DNA from: Capnocytophaga canis
GTDB lineage: Bacteria > Bacteroidota > Bacteroidia > Flavobacteriales > Flavobacteriaceae
Assembly: GCF_000827555.1 (NCBI RefSeq)
Contig: NZ_CDOI01000124.1
Location: 1-33,274, forward strand
Direction of reading: 5' to 3'
Length of the DNA stretch: 33,274 nt
Shown here: piece after piece, positions 33,041-33,274 of the stretch
Layout of the letters: each line of letters starts with the position of its first letter
Numbering within the stretch: the stretch's first letter is position 1
Notes under the pieces: model-generated
Databases searched by the model: none
Told to the model about the DNA's origin: nothing
The model's input: the letters and a program-made list of their open reading frames with translations, nothing else
Program-made: the position numbers and the translations under genes

Positions 33041-33274
33041 TCAGGTGGTTTTTTCACTTTTTTTTACGGTGGGTTTCAGTTCGTTGCAAACATAATTCAG
33101 CGTCAGATAGTGCATCAGACAGACCCTTATTTTCTCGCAAAAATTACTAAATGCCGTCTTTTTATCGCTGTAAAATCGCTTAATCAATTCCAACAGAAGA
33201 TAGCAAATCAAAGCTACATAAATCTGTGATTTCACCGCATTTTCACTCGTGCCAAGAAAAGTTTTTATCTGTAA
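33041..33274 (-). CDS. IS4-type transposase, C-terminal part (runs off the window)
   Basis: The minus-strand frame is open from the window edge to a TGA at 33041. It encodes 'LQIKTFLGTSENAVKSQI' then 'YVALICYLLLELIKRF' and ends 'TLNYVCNELKPTVKKSEKTT'. 'IKTFLGTSENAVKSQIYVAL' is typical of the last part of IS4-family DDE transposases, in the helix after the catalytic Glu. The N-terminus and DDE residues lie beyond the window, so whether the element is intact is unknown. It marks an insertion sequence next to the trpS stub and the duplicated-domain gene. Confidence 0.82.
   Translation of the reverse strand, partial: LQIKTFLGTSENAVKSQIYVALICYLLLELIKRFYSDKKTAFSNFCEKIRVCLMHYLTLNYVCNELKPTVKKSEKTT

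Noticed and set aside
33035-33229. Plus-strand 64-residue frame near the window end
   Set aside because: It is the opposite strand of the transposase fragment, which has a recognisable family sequence.

Overview
The window looks like chromosomal DNA of a Flavobacteriaceae bacterium (phylum Bacteroidota), most probably Capnocytophaga or a close relative. The evidence is low G+C, promoters of the Bacteroidota type (TTTG / about 20 bp / TAnnTTTG) before many genes, near-absence of Shine-Dalgarno sites except at rpsU, lipoproteins with the C-K-K-D-D surface-export type of N-terminus, a bS21 protein of the flavobacterial kind, and typical families (TamB, putative porin, fused DAHP synthase/chorismate mutase, SufB/SufC without SufA-type context). 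The genus is an inference; the phylum and family are well supported.

Layout. 65-5472 (minus strand): rsfS-ftsH, a terminator, then a LUD-domain gene, cdsA, dapF and a GNAT acetyltransferase. 5473-5987: divergent control region with three LytTR-like direct repeats at 20-21 bp spacing and a promoter for a plus-strand locus of lipoprotein / small beta-barrel / paralogous lipoprotein (5988-7635), closed by a strong terminator. 7868-15257: tamB, ruvB and a putative porin. 15346-17776: a sigma factor, a one-pass membrane protein that overlaps it (putative anti-sigma factor) and an outer-membrane beta-barrel-like protein. 17924-22772: rpsU, aat, an rRNA methyltransferase, the minus-strand aroG/aroQ fusion, and pgk. 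22945: a thioredoxin-fold lipidless TlpA-like protein that has lost its CxxC.

23686-30613 is the suf (Fe-S cluster) locus, but it is broken up: an IscA/SufA-type scaffold, an inserted four-helix-bundle (IVS/S23-type) gene flanked by AT-rich inverted repeats, sufB, then about 3.9 kb of accessory DNA, then sufC followed at once by a strong terminator. No sufD, sufS or sufE follows in the window. The accessory DNA holds two short-repeat arrays (26076-26375 and 28197-28349) bracketing a PD-(D/E)XK nuclease-family gene and a small coiled-coil gene, then an alpha/beta-hydrolase lipoprotein. From 30745 the window carries a complete promoter and the first 19 codons of trpS, cut off at a stop; then a secreted protein made of two ancient copies of one domain set, and the 3' end of an IS4-type transposase running off the window edge. 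The right third is therefore a rearrangement-prone region.

The most interesting items are the four-helix-bundle element inside the suf operon, the composite short palindrome/minisatellite arrays that bracket the nuclease island, the LytTR-like repeat array, the promoter-bearing trpS stub, and the rpsU Shine-Dalgarno site. No CRISPR array, tRNA, rRNA or prophage was seen. All function calls are from reading the sequence; no database search was run.
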